NCBI GenBank assembly: GCA_964395095.1
Contig: CAYMZZ010000015.1
Span: 1-64,000, forward strand
Direction: 5' to 3'
Length of the DNA stretch: 64,000 bases
From: CAYMZZ01 sp964395095
Lineage (GTDB): Bacteria; Bacteroidota; Bacteroidia; Chitinophagales; Chitinophagaceae
Below the pieces are notes generated by a model. The model saw nothing but the letters and a program-made list of their open reading frames with translations. It searched no databases and was not told where the DNA came from. The first letter of the stretch is position 1. Each line of letters begins with the position of its first letter. Shown here in pieces: positions 42,151 through 51,281 of this stretch. A program made the translations under genes and the position numbers.

Positions 42151-43998
42151 CTAATACCCCCGCTCATTCCTTCCTTCCATATAATTCATAAACGCGCGGT
42201 TCACTACGCGGTTGCCTCCCGGTGTGGGATAGTTGCCGGTAAAATACCAGTCGCCCAGGTTATTGGGACAGGCTTTATGCAAATCTTCGATCCGTTGAAA
42301 GATAACTTCCACCGGTATATTCATTCCTTCTGGCGTAATGAGGCGCGCGATCATGGCTGAAATTTCTTCCGCACTAAAAGACTCATACAGTCGCTTCACC
42401 ACATTTTCCGAATCCAGCCTGCCTTCTGCCTGCAAGTCCTTGCAGCGCTGCAATAGTTCTTGCATACAACCTTCCTGACCACGTTCCTTTAGCAACTCCA
42501 CCGCCGCATTAAACGCCACAAAATCGCCCATCTTGCTCATATCAATACCATAGCAATCGGGATAACGGATTTGCGGGGAAGAAGAAAGCACGATTATTTT
42601 GCGGGGCTTCAGGCGCGAGAGCATACGGATGATACTTTCCCTCAGGGTAGTACCCCTCACAATAGAGTCATCAATTACTACCAGGGTATCCTCACCCGGT
42701 CGCACCGTTCCATACGTAATATCATATACGTGCTGCACCATCTCGTTACGGCTGCTGTCTTCCGTAATAAAAGTGCGCATCTTTACATCCTTGATGGCGA
42801 TCTTTTCTATGCGGATGCGCCGCTGAATCAGCTCTTCCAACTGCACCGGATCTATCTGGCTGCCCCAGGATAGAATGCGCTCGGTCTTGACCCGGGCCAG
42901 GTAATCTTCCATACCCTTTACCAAACCATAGAAAGCGACTTCCGCGGTATTGGGTATAAAGGAGAAGATCGTATTCTTCAAATCATGATCGATGGATCGC
43001 AGCACCTGTTCACTCAGGTTATACCCCAGCGCATTTCGTTCGCGATAAATCTTTTCATCACTGCCCCGGCTGAAATAGATCCTTTCAAAGCTGCAGGCTT
43101 TACGCTCTTTGGGCTCCAGTATCTGTTCAAACTCAATATTACCATTCTCGTCCACAATCATCGCCTGGCCGGGCATTAACTCCCTTACTTCATTCTCACC
43201 CACATTAAAAGTGGTTCTGATGGCGGCACGCTCCGATGCGGCTACTACCACTTCGTCGTCCACATAATAATAGGAGGGGCGAATGCCATGTGCGTCGCGA
43301 AAAACAAAGCCGATGCCATTGCCGGTGAAGCCGCCTACATGAAACCCTCCATCGAAAAGCGGCAATGTCGCGCGCAACACGTTACGGATATCCAGTTTCT
43401 CCGGGGTACGCTCGTCTTCCTCGCACAGGTTTTTATGCATGAGCTCAATCATGGCGGCCAGGTCGCTAAAGCGCATGGTATCGCTGGGCTCCTTGCCTAC
43501 CAGTTTAAACAACTCATCTGTATTCACAATATTGAAATTGCCCGCCAGCGCCAGGTTGCGCGCAGGTATGGTATGGCGATTGATGAATGGGTGGCAGTAT
43601 TCCAGCTTGTTTTTCCCTTGCGTACCATATCGCAGATGGCCCAGCAACAATTCGCCGAGGAAATTCACATGCCCCTTCATTAAACCCGGATGATTGCGAA
43701 TATTGGGGTGATATTGTTCCAGTTCCTCTATCTCTTTTCCTACCTGCTGAAAAATATCCGCGATGGCCTGGGGGGCATTGCTGCGCTTGCGGTTCATAAA
43801 AGGATAGCCGGGTTCCACATTCAGCTTCAGGGTGGCTATGCCCGCCCCATCCTGTCCCCGGTTATGCTGCTTTTCCATCAGGAGGTAGAGCTTATTCAGC
43901 CCCCACAGCACGGTGCCATATCGCTGTTGATAATAAGAGAAAGGCTTTCGGAGCCGGATGAATGCGAGGCCGCATTCGTGCTTGATCGGATCACTCAT
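42151..43998 (-). CDS. purF: Amidophosphoribosyltransferase-like protein
   Basis: The frame opens at 44052, but MSDPIKHECGL (ATG 43998, 615 residues) fits the family, with Cys9 as the nucleophile of the glutamine amidotransferase domain (about 9-330; KQHNRGQDGAG, GHLRYGTQG). The phosphoribosyltransferase half has the PRPP motif VVIDDSIVRGTTLRESI. It makes phosphoribosylamine, the first step of purine synthesis. It is longer than E. coli PurF because of insertions and a C-terminal extension, a form seen in Bacteroidota. A TAACTTTG promoter box lies 20 bp upstream. Confidence 0.92.
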   Translation of the reverse strand: MSDPIKHECGLAFIRLRKPFSYYQQRYGTVLWGLNKLYLLMEKQHNRGQDGAGIATLKLNVEPGYPFMNRKRSNAPQAIADIFQQVGKEIEELEQYHPNIRNHPGLMKGHVNFLGELLLGHLRYGTQGKNKLEYCHPFINRHTIPARNLALAGNFNIVNTDELFKLVGKEPSDTMRFSDLAAMIELMHKNLCEEDERTPEKLDIRNVLRATLPLFDGGFHVGGFTGNGIGFVFRDAHGIRPSYYYVDDEVVVAASERAAIRTTFNVGENEVRELMPGQAMIVDENGNIEFEQILEPKERKACSFERIYFSRGSDEKIYRERNALGYNLSEQVLRSIDHDLKNTIFSFIPNTAEVAFYGLVKGMEDYLARVKTERILSWGSQIDPVQLEELIQRRIRIEKIAIKDVKMRTFITEDSSRNEMVQHVYDITYGTVRPGEDTLVVIDDSIVRGTTLRESIIRMLSRLKPRKIIVLSSSPQIRYPDCYGIDMSKMGDFVAFNAAVELLKERGQEGCMQELLQRCKDLQAEGRLDSENVVKRLYESFSAEEISAMIARLITPEGMNIPVEVIFQRIEDLHKACPNNLGDWYFTGNYPTPGGNRVVNRAFMNYMEGRNERGY

Positions 43999-44018
43999 GG
44001 GATTGTGTAGGAAAGCCG

Positions 44019-44026
44019 CAAAGTTA
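44019..44026 (-). promoter_or_regulatory. Candidate purF promoter, -7 box TAACTTTG
   Basis: An exact TAnnTTTG match on the minus strand with a TTG about 23 bp further upstream, 20 bp before the chosen purF start. It supports that start over the longer frame. The TTG falls within the hairpin at 44047-44095. Confidence 0.5.
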
Positions 44027-44046
44027 GCACGAAAAAACGGGATATC

Positions 44047-44095
44047 CTTCAATGTGTGAAAGACCCGGCCAGGCCGGGTCTTTCACACATTGAAG
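44047..44095. terminator. Perfect 24-bp hairpin upstream of purF
   Basis: A 24-bp stem with a single-base centre, core GACCCGGCC/GGCCGGGTC. It lies 32 bp after the parvulin stop and 48 bp before purF. It may terminate the parvulin transcript on the minus strand, or form a cruciform over the purF promoter. Confidence 0.65.
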
Positions 44096-44127
44096 TCTTT
44101 ATGTAATTGATTATTAAAGTGATAGAT

Positions 44128-45522
44128 TTAGAATCCCGCCTTGCTGGTATTATTGGGCTGGCTGGCGTATTGGGCAATGGCGGGACAGTCGGCCTGGGTA
44201 TTTTCATCCACCATAATATAATAGCTGGCCATCTTCTCCTTCAGCCAGTCCTGCAATACTTTTCTTTTCTTCTCTTCGAGGGCGGTGGTGGCAATCTTGC
44301 TGTAATCGTCGCGCATATTCATCACGTGTGGCTCCGAACGGGATTTCAGGAACACGATGCGAACCCCTTTCTTTCCCTGGTCGGTGGTATAGGTAACCGG
44401 TACGGAAATATCGCCCACTTTCAGGTTACGCAATACTTCAACGGTTTCTTTATCCAGTTGATCGATGGTGATATAGGTAGAGCCATCGCGGTTCAGGAAG
44501 AATGGCCCGGAATATTTGGCGGCCTCATCTTCCGAATAGCGGCTGGCTGCTTCATTGAAGTTCATGTTACCGGCAATAATTCTGGAACGCACCGTATCCA
44601 GCTTGGCCTTGGCCGCATTGATCTCCTCATTCGTTACAGGAGGAATACGCAGGATCATGCGCACATCCGCATCATCGCCGCGGCGCTTTTCCATCTTGAT
44701 CAGGAAATAGCCAAAGCGATCCGACTTCACCGGCATCGATACTTCACCATCTTTCAGGCGAAACGCGGTAGAGAGGAAAACCGGATCCCAGGATTTTTCG
44801 TTGCGATTGATCTGGTAAAAACCACCCCGCTCCTTACTGCCCGGATCCTCCGAGAATCGTTGCGCCAGGGTCTCAAAGCTCGCCGTCTTATTCTCAATCT
44901 GTTTCTTATAGTTCATCATCTCGGCGAAGATATAGGACTCGAGGTCGCGCGATGCTTTTGGCAACAACACGATCTGCCCCACTTCCAGCTCCGATTCAAA
45001 GAAGGGCAAACTATCCTTGGGTATTTTATCAAAGAATGCATTTACCTCTGTGGGCGTGATCTTCACGCTGTTCACGATCTTCTGCTGCATGGCATCGGCC
45101 AGCTTACGCTCGCGTACCGATTCACGTGCGTCGTCTTTAATCTGGTAAATGGTTTTGCCGGCATATTCCTCCAGCGCCTCCTGGCTACCTACTTCGCGGA
45201 TAAAATAACGCACCCGCTGATCCAGCTCGGCTTCTACTTCCTCATCGGTTACCGGCAGCGAATCCTTTTCAGCCTGCAACATCAGTACTTTCGAAACCAG
45301 GGCCTGGTCCATCAACATGCAAAAGGCATTCTCCGGCACAGGCTGGCCCTGCCGGATGGCATCGGAAATAGAGTTCTTGATATCCGATTGCAAAATGATA
45401 CGGTCGCCAACCACCGCCACAATCTTGTCGGCCACGGCACGGCGCACCTGGCTATGGGCAGTGGATATAAAACCCGCCATCATCAACAAAAACAAAAACA
45501 GAAATCCCGGATACTTTTTCAT
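44128..45522 (-). CDS. SurA-like periplasmic peptidyl-prolyl isomerase
   Basis: 464 residues. Signal peptide 1-25 (FLFLFLLMMAGFISTAHS). The SurA N-terminal chaperone helices cover about 26-170 (VAVVGDRIILQSDI is the SurA opening), followed by two parvulin domains (about 180-270 and 280-385; FSEDPGSKERGGFY, YSEDEAAKYSGPFF). It escorts outer-membrane proteins in the periplasm. It is the more SurA-like of the two parvulins here. A hairpin separates it from infB. Confidence 0.9.
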   Translation of the reverse strand: MKKYPGFLFLFLLMMAGFISTAHSQVRRAVADKIVAVVGDRIILQSDIKNSISDAIRQGQPVPENAFCMLMDQALVSKVLMLQAEKDSLPVTDEEVEAELDQRVRYFIREVGSQEALEEYAGKTIYQIKDDARESVRERKLADAMQQKIVNSVKITPTEVNAFFDKIPKDSLPFFESELEVGQIVLLPKASRDLESYIFAEMMNYKKQIENKTASFETLAQRFSEDPGSKERGGFYQINRNEKSWDPVFLSTAFRLKDGEVSMPVKSDRFGYFLIKMEKRRGDDADVRMILRIPPVTNEEINAAKAKLDTVRSRIIAGNMNFNEAASRYSEDEAAKYSGPFFLNRDGSTYITIDQLDKETVEVLRNLKVGDISVPVTYTTDQGKKGVRIVFLKSRSEPHVMNMRDDYSKIATTALEEKKRKVLQDWLKEKMASYYIMVDENTQADCPAIAQYASQPNNTSKAGF

Positions 45523-45589
45523 GAGAATAAAAGTAAATTTTGCCTCCCAGCGGAGCAGGCATTCAGCTTAGCTTTAACAAAACATTCAC

Positions 45590-45624
45590 CCTCTATTGAG
45601 CCCCCTATGGGGGCTCAATAGAGG
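45590..45624. terminator. Perfect 16-bp hairpin after infB
   Basis: CCTCTATTGAGCCCCC and its complement with a 3-nt loop, 6 bp beyond the infB stop on the minus strand. It probably ends the rimP-nusA-infB transcript, though the T-run is weak. Confidence 0.6.
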
Positions 45625-45630
45625 TATGTA

Positions 45631-48477
45631 TTAGAGGGTTCTTTTTACTTCCTCTATTTCATAGGCTTCCACTATATCGCCTACTTTCAAATCAGAATAA
45701 TTCTTAATAGTCAAACCACATTCCATGCCGGCCTGCACATCCTTCGCGTCGTCTTTAAAGCGCTTCAGTGAGCCCAGTTCGGCTACCACGCCTTCCGCCA
45801 CCGGATATACCACGATACCATCGCGGATCAGGCGCACTTTGGAGTCGCGCTTGATTTTTCCATCCCGCACATAACAACCGGCCACGGTGGCTTTATCAAA
45901 CTTGAACACCTCGCGTACTTCCACATTGGCCACAATTTTCTCCGTAACCTTCGGCTCCAACATACCTTCCATCGCGCTCTTGATTTCGTCGATAGCGGTA
46001 TAGATGATGGAATAAAGTTTGATCTCCACGCCTTCGGTTTCGGCCAGTTTATTGGCTTGTAAAGAAGGTCGCACGTTAAAGCCAATGATCACCGCATCGG
46101 ATGCTGCCGCCAACACCACATCGCTCTCCGAAATCTGGCCCACACCCTTCAGCAGCACGCGCACCGCGATCTCTTCCGTTGAAAGTTTCTGCAAGGAATC
46201 ACTCAGGGCTTCGATTGAACCATCCACGTCACCTTTGATGATCACGTTCAGTTCCTTAAAGTTGCCCAATGCCAGTCGACGACCAATTTCATCGAGCGTA
46301 ATATGCTTCTTGGCGCGCATACCCTGCTCACGCAGAATCTGGGCGCGGCGGTTCGCGATTTCTTTCGCCTCGGATTCTTCCGCATACACTTTGAATTTCT
46401 CACCCGCCTGCGGTGCGCCATTCAAACCAAGGATTACCGCGGGGGCCGAAGGACCGGCCGCATCTTCGCGCTTATTCCTTTCGTTGAACATGGCTTTCAC
46501 ACGGCCATAATACTGACCACTCACCACCAGGTCGCCGGGATGGAGGGTTCCGTTCTCCACCAGCAGCGTAGCCACATAGCCACGCCCCTTATCGAGGGAG
46601 GCTTCGATGATGGTACCACTCGCTTCGCGCTGGGGATTGGCTTTCAATTCCAGCAGTTCGGCTTCTAACAATATTTTCTCGAGTAGCTTATCTACGTTCA
46701 AACCGGTCTTGGCGGCAATCTCCTGGCTCTGGAATTTACCACCCCATTCTTCCACCAGCAGGTTCATCTGCGAAAGCTGCTCATAAATTTTTTGTGAATT
46801 GGCGCCGGGCTTATCAATCTTGTTGATCGCAAAAATCATCGGCACACCCGCAGCCTGGGCATGGCTGATGGCTTCACGGGTTTGCGGCATCACGGCGTCA
46901 TCGGCCGCAATAACGATCACCGCGATATCCGTTACTTTGGCACCACGCGCACGCATGGCCGTAAAGGCTTCGTGACCCGGCGTATCCAGGAAAGTAATCT
47001 CCTTGCCATTGGGAAGGGTAACCTGGTAGGCGCCGATATGCTGGGTGATACCACCGGCCTCACCCGCTACCACATTCGCGCTACGGATATAGTCGAGCAG
47101 CGAGGTTTTACCATGGTCAACGTGACCCATGATGGTAACAATGGGGGAACGATGCTCCTGGCTTTCCTCATCATCTTCATCCTCCTGATCTTCCATCTCC
47201 AGTTGCTTCTCCATATCGATGAACTCCACATCGTAGCCAAATTCGCTGGCCACCAGTTCAATTACTTCCGCATCGAGGCGCTGGTTGATCGACACCATGA
47301 TGCCGAGGCTCATACACTTGCTGATCACATCGGCAAAACTCACATCCATCAGGCTGGCGAGCTCGCTTACGCTGATGAATTCGGTTACCTGCAGCTTGTT
47401 ATCTTCCATCTCCTCACCCATGGCTTCGGCCATTTCCTGACGCTTTTCACGACGCAGCCGGGCACGGCTTCCCTTCTTGCCGCCACCACCCGATAGCTTG
47501 GCCTGGGTTTCCTGTATCTTCTTCTGAATTTCTTTTTCGTCGATCAGCTTATCCTCACGGCGGGTCATGCCACCACGTCCGGTGCGGGCACCACCGCCAC
47601 CCGTGCGGCCACGTTGATCACTACCTCCTCGTCCGCGATCGCGACCCTGCGCGCCACCAGTATCGGGACGCACTTCTTTTTTCTCGATGGGGATACGCTT
47701 GCGTTTGCGTTTCTCGTCTTTTTTCGGACGGGTATCACTATCCGTCGGCAATTCAATTTTGCCGAGGATCTTGGGACCTTCAATTTTTTCTGCCCTGATA
47801 TTTTCAATCACTGGCGGCAACTCTTCCTCTTTCTCCACTTCGGCTGCCACGGCAGGCTTTTCCTTTATTTCTTCCGCTTTGGCGGCAGGTTTCAGTTCTT
47901 CTTCCTGTTCTTTTTTCGTTTTGCGCGCTGGCCTGGCCGGAGCTTCTTCCTCGGCTTTTTGATCGGCTTTTTGATCGGCTTTTTTCTTCACCGTTTTTTT
48001 AGGACGGGTAGAGGAATCAATAGTAGAGAGATCGATTTTGTCGAGTACTTTGGGTAGCGTTACTTCCGGTGCTTCGAGCTTCACCACTTCTTCTTCTTTT
48101 TCTTTGGCCGGCGGCTCGGGCACTTCTACTGGCTTTTCTTCGGGCGCTGGCACCGGTGCGGGCGCTTCTTCCACAGGAGCGGGCGCTTTTTTCTCTTCCT
48201 TCTCTTTACGGAAACTTACTTCCTCTTCTTCTTTTTTCTTGCGTGCTTCCACCTGCTGACCTTTGGGCAGGTCCACCTGGTCGCTCTTCATCTTCGCAGC
48301 CTTGTCGCCCTGGAACTCGTGCTGCAGGGCACGATACATCTCCTCCGTGAGCTTGGAAGTAGGCTTTAGCTCATCTTTGGAAAATCCTTTCCCGATCAGG
48401 AAATCGATAATCGTATCCTGTCCCACATTGAATTCTTTGGCGGCCGCCAAAAGTCTCGGAAGTTTTAATTCTGCCAT
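45631..48477 (-). CDS. infB: Translation initiation factor IF-2
   Basis: 948 residues. A short N-terminal IF2_N domain (LLAAAKEFNVGQDTIIDFL) precedes a very long charged linker (about 60-330) rich in Lys, Glu, Pro and Ala, then an Arg/Gly-rich stretch. A second IF2_N-like segment (about 365-425) leads to the G domain with GHVDHGKTS, DTPGHEAFT and NKID, and the C-terminal domains that bind fMet-tRNA. It is downstream of nusA and rimP in the conserved operon order. The linker is low-complexity and may vary between strains. Confidence 0.97.
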   Translation of the reverse strand: MAELKLPRLLAAAKEFNVGQDTIIDFLIGKGFSKDELKPTSKLTEEMYRALQHEFQGDKAAKMKSDQVDLPKGQQVEARKKKEEEEVSFRKEKEEKKAPAPVEEAPAPVPAPEEKPVEVPEPPAKEKEEEVVKLEAPEVTLPKVLDKIDLSTIDSSTRPKKTVKKKADQKADQKAEEEAPARPARKTKKEQEEELKPAAKAEEIKEKPAVAAEVEKEEELPPVIENIRAEKIEGPKILGKIELPTDSDTRPKKDEKRKRKRIPIEKKEVRPDTGGAQGRDRGRGGSDQRGRTGGGGARTGRGGMTRREDKLIDEKEIQKKIQETQAKLSGGGGKKGSRARLRREKRQEMAEAMGEEMEDNKLQVTEFISVSELASLMDVSFADVISKCMSLGIMVSINQRLDAEVIELVASEFGYDVEFIDMEKQLEMEDQEDEDDEESQEHRSPIVTIMGHVDHGKTSLLDYIRSANVVAGEAGGITQHIGAYQVTLPNGKEITFLDTPGHEAFTAMRARGAKVTDIAVIVIAADDAVMPQTREAISHAQAAGVPMIFAINKIDKPGANSQKIYEQLSQMNLLVEEWGGKFQSQEIAAKTGLNVDKLLEKILLEAELLELKANPQREASGTIIEASLDKGRGYVATLLVENGTLHPGDLVVSGQYYGRVKAMFNERNKREDAAGPSAPAVILGLNGAPQAGEKFKVYAEESEAKEIANRRAQILREQGMRAKKHITLDEIGRRLALGNFKELNVIIKGDVDGSIEALSDSLQKLSTEEIAVRVLLKGVGQISESDVVLAAASDAVIIGFNVRPSLQANKLAETEGVEIKLYSIIYTAIDEIKSAMEGMLEPKVTEKIVANVEVREVFKFDKATVAGCYVRDGKIKRDSKVRLIRDGIVVYPVAEGVVAELGSLKRFKDDAKDVQAGMECGLTIKNYSDLKVGDIVEAYEIEEVKRTL

Positions 48478-48579
48478 TAATCTTTCTTATATGTTCTAAA
48501 TATTCAACGCTACTCGAACGTTTATCGTCCGTACGCTAACGTATATCGCCAATGCGCACATCTACACACCCTACTCCCC

Positions 48580-48611
48580 ACTTACAACTTACTACTTACA
48601 ACTTACTACTC
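48580..48611. repeat. TAAGTNN heptamer tract at the nusA stop
   Basis: ACTTACA, ACTTACT, ACTTACA, ACTTACT units; the TAG stop of nusA (minus strand, 48606-48608) lies within it. The remaining spacer to infB (48478-48579) shows no gene. Confidence 0.85.
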
Positions 48612-49853
48612 TTTCTCAAATTCCGCCTGCAACACCTTCCTCACTTCATCAATCGTTTCTTTTTCCAGGTCGGTGCGGCGCTCCAGTTCCTCGGCGGTGA
48701 GGTTGAGTACGCTGCGGGCTGTATCGCAACCTACACGCTTCAGTTCATCAATAACCCAGGTCTCAATCTCATCGCTAAATTCTTCCAGATCGATGTCAAA
48801 CTCGGCCTCTTCCTCTTCTGTATCGCGAAACACATCTATCTCGTAACCGGTGAGTTCACAGGCCAGCTTAATGTTGACACCCCTGCGGCCAATGGCCAGC
48901 GAAACCTGGTCGGGCTTCAGATACACACTTGCGTGCTTCCGGTCATTGTCGAGGTCCATATAGGTGATCTTGGCCGGCGTTAGCGCCCGCTGAATCAACA
49001 ATTGAATATTGTTGGTCCAGTTGATCACGTCAATATTTTCGTTCTTCAGTTCGCGCACAATACCATGAATCCGGCTACCCTTCATACCCACGCAGGCGCC
49101 CACGGGATCAATACGATCATCGTAAGATTCTACCGCTACCTTGGCCCTTTCACCCGGATCGCGCACGATTCTCTTGATCACAATCAGACCATCAAAGATC
49201 TCCGGCACTTCTATTTCGAGCAATTTGGCCAGGAAGTCGGGTGATGTGCGGGAAAGGATGATGACAGGGTTATTATTCTTCATATCCACTTTCTTCACTA
49301 CCGCGCGTATATTCTCGCCTTTCTTGAAATAATCCTGCGGAATCTGCTCACTTTTGGGCAGAATCAGCTCATTACCCTCTTCATCGAGCAACAAAATCTC
49401 TTTTTTCCAAACCTGGTACACTTCCGCGCTGATGATTTCACCAATACGGTCGCCATATTTCTTCGCCAGCACATTCTTCTTCAAATCGCTGATACGGCTG
49501 GCCAGGGTTTGCTTGGCAGCCAGAATAGCCCGGCGGCCAAAATCGTAAAGGTCTATTTCTTCAAACAATTCTTCCCCCACTTCAAAGTCGGGCTCAATTT
49601 TGACCGCATCGGAATAAGCCACCTGGGCCAGTGGATCTTCCACCTGTCCGTCTTCCACAATCATCCGGTGTCGAATAATCTCGAGGTCGCCCTTCTCTGC
49701 GTTCACGATCACGTCGAAGTTTTCATCGCTGCCAAATTTTTTGCGCAGCAGGGTTTTGAAAACGTCTTCCACCACTTTCATCATCGTGGGACGATCGATT
49801 TTCTCGGCATCCTTAAATTCCTGGAATGCTTCGATCAAATTGATACTTGCCAT
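48606..49853 (-). CDS. nusA: Transcription termination/antitermination factor NusA
   Basis: 415 residues: NusA N-terminal domain (1-130), S1 (about 135-200), and two KH domains (about 205-345; IDPVGACVGMKGSRIHGIVREL, VSLAIGRRGVNIKLACELTGYEIDV). An acidic stretch (EEEEAEFDIDLEEF) and a helix-hairpin-helix C-terminus follow. It binds RNA polymerase and modulates pausing and termination. The stop is supplied by a heptamer tract. Confidence 0.97.
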   Translation of the reverse strand: MASINLIEAFQEFKDAEKIDRPTMMKVVEDVFKTLLRKKFGSDENFDVIVNAEKGDLEIIRHRMIVEDGQVEDPLAQVAYSDAVKIEPDFEVGEELFEEIDLYDFGRRAILAAKQTLASRISDLKKNVLAKKYGDRIGEIISAEVYQVWKKEILLLDEEGNELILPKSEQIPQDYFKKGENIRAVVKKVDMKNNNPVIILSRTSPDFLAKLLEIEVPEIFDGLIVIKRIVRDPGERAKVAVESYDDRIDPVGACVGMKGSRIHGIVRELKNENIDVINWTNNIQLLIQRALTPAKITYMDLDNDRKHASVYLKPDQVSLAIGRRGVNIKLACELTGYEIDVFRDTEEEEAEFDIDLEEFSDEIETWVIDELKRVGCDTARSVLNLTAEELERRTDLEKETIDEVRKVLQAEFEKE

Positions 49854-49968
49854 AACTCTTAGTTTGAGGTCGGATAGCGCAGGCTGCTCTCAGCGATGCG
49901 ATTTCCAGTTGTTGTTTGACTTTTACTGAATGTTTATTGTTTTTGCCCCCGGTCCTTCCGGAGCGATT

Positions 49969-50439
49969 CTAAAATTTCACCTGTATTTTGGTGCTCTTCA
50001 CCTCGGTCATGGGCCACTCTTTCTGCAATACCTGCTTCTTCTTACCCTTGCCCGTTTCCTGCTCCAGCAGCAGCTTCTCCTCCGAAGCTTCCAGCAATTT
50101 TCCTTCCTGTTTGCTACCATCGATCAGGGTCACTTCCACATACCGACCAATATTTTTGCGATACTGGCGCAATAGCTTCAGCGGCTCATCAAGACCGGGT
50201 GAACTCAATTCCAGCGAAAAATCCCCATTGGGGAACAAATTCGACTCTTCCAGATCCTTATACAGCTTTCGGTTGTATTGGATCAGACGATCCACATTGA
50301 TTCCCTGGTCGGCATCGAGGAAGACCTTTACATTGTTGGTGGGCTTGATGCGGATCTCCACGAGGAACACATCCGGGTCGGCCTCAATCAGGGTATTGAC
50401 TTTTTGTTCCAATACCGGCAGTACAGCGTCCATATTCAA
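49969..50439 (-). CDS. rimP: Ribosome maturation factor RimP
   Basis: 156 residues: alpha/beta N-terminal domain (VFLDADQGINVDRLIQYNRKL; FSLELSSPGLDEPLK is the family signature) and a C-terminal SH3-like domain. RimP acts in 30S subunit maturation. It is first in the rimP-nusA-infB operon, with a 115-bp gap before nusA. Its leader contains a perfect hairpin and a good promoter. Confidence 0.95.
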   Translation of the reverse strand: MNMDAVLPVLEQKVNTLIEADPDVFLVEIRIKPTNNVKVFLDADQGINVDRLIQYNRKLYKDLEESNLFPNGDFSLELSSPGLDEPLKLLRQYRKNIGRYVEVTLIDGSKQEGKLLEASEEKLLLEQETGKGKKKQVLQKEWPMTEVKSTKIQVKF

Positions 50440-50451
50440 GTTGGATAATAG

Positions 50452-50480
50452 AAGAAGGGAACGGTCTTCGTTCCCTTCTT
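50452..50480 (-). promoter_or_regulatory. Leader hairpin of the rimP-nusA-infB operon
   Basis: A perfect 12-bp stem (AAGAAGGGAACG and complement) with a 5-nt loop, lying between the promoter box and the rimP start. No U-run follows. It could be a control element, because the same operon is autoregulated by NusA in E. coli, but that is inference. Confidence 0.55.
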
Positions 50481-50497
50481 ACTTGCTTTTTCCGATG

Positions 50498-50505
50498 CAA
50501 AACTA
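50498..50505 (-). promoter_or_regulatory. rimP operon promoter: -7 box TAGTTTTG with -33 TTTG
   Basis: An exact TAnnTTTG box on the minus strand with TTTG about 21 bp further upstream, the expected Bacteroidota spacing. The rimP start is 58 bp downstream, leaving a leader that contains the hairpin. Confidence 0.65.
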
Positions 50506-50697
50506 AGTGAAAACAGGGATATCTCCCAAATTTGAATTCGCCCGGTCATATTCGGAGGAAATAAGCCGGCAAAACCCTCCTCAATCCGTCACTTTACCGA
50601 AGAAAATGTGAAAATGCCCGAAGAATCCGCCGCCGGGGCAGGCTTTCCCGGCCACAGTTCCTAACTTTACGGCTCTGATTGACCCAAAAACAGAGCC

Positions 50698-50943
50698 TTG
50701 CTGAAAATTATTCTATACGGCCTCCTGATCTGGTTTTTATACAACCTTATTTTCCGCCTCATCATCCCCGTTTATCGCGCCAGCCGACAGATGAAGCGGC
50801 AATTCCGCGCCATGCAGGAAAAAATGCAGCAGCAGGCGAGGCAGCAGGAGCAGGCAAATGCCGCATTTACCGAGCAAAAACTGCACAGCGAATCGCCGCG
50901 GCCGAAATCGGAAGACTATATTGACTTTGAAGAAATACGGTGA
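50698..50943 (+). CDS. DUF4834 family small membrane-anchored protein
   Basis: 81 residues. One N-terminal membrane helix (3-20, IILYGLLIWFLYNLIF) is followed by a long basic helix (RQMKRQFRAMQEKMQQQARQQ) and an acidic end (EDYIDFEEIR), the layout of DUF4834. The start is TTG. The function of the family is unknown. It is divergent from the rimP operon. An ACGT repeat follows the stop within 6 bp. Confidence 0.8.
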   Translation: MLKIILYGLLIWFLYNLIFRLIIPVYRASRQMKRQFRAMQEKMQQQARQQEQANAAFTEQKLHSESPRPKSEDYIDFEEIR

Positions 50944-50946
50944 CGG

Positions 50947-51280
50947 TGTACGTATTACGTTATACGTATTACGTTGTATTTGGGAATTTGGGGTATTCGG
51001 TTATTTGGAATTTGGATGGGGTAGTTTATTCGATCAGGCAAATTCCCCTACCAACTGGCCGCAGAGGGAATCCGTTCGATTGAACAAACTAATCTACCAA
51101 ATTCCAAATAACCGAATACCCCAAATTCTCAAATTCTGCTTACATCTTTCCCTGCCATATACCATCCCCCGGGTATTTCTCCCCCACAAATAGCTATTAC
51201 ATTCGCAGATGGCCATTAAACATTAAACCCTAAACCAACCTGCGTACCTAACCAAATTCCCAAATCCCCAAATATTCCCT
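50947..51280. repeat. Spacer made of ACGT, ATTTGG and TTTARRG tracts
   Basis: Contents in order: ACGT units (50947-50977); octamer left arm (50976-51020); octamer right arm (51098-51140); a short TTTARRG-type tract in reverse orientation (51213-51236); and a second right-type octamer tract (51249-51280) ending at the next start codon. No gene is present in this 338-bp stretch. Confidence 0.85.
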
Positions 51281-51281
51281 C

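Noticed and set aside
43999..44052. Longer start for purF
   Set aside because: The extra 18 codons cover the likely -7 promoter box, and the nucleophile Cys is close behind Met at 43998, as expected in the family.
44107..45621. A 504-codon plus-strand open frame opposite the SurA-like gene
   Set aside because: The antisense protein has no recognisable domain or signal, while the minus strand encodes a well-conserved parvulin. It is a shadow of codon use.
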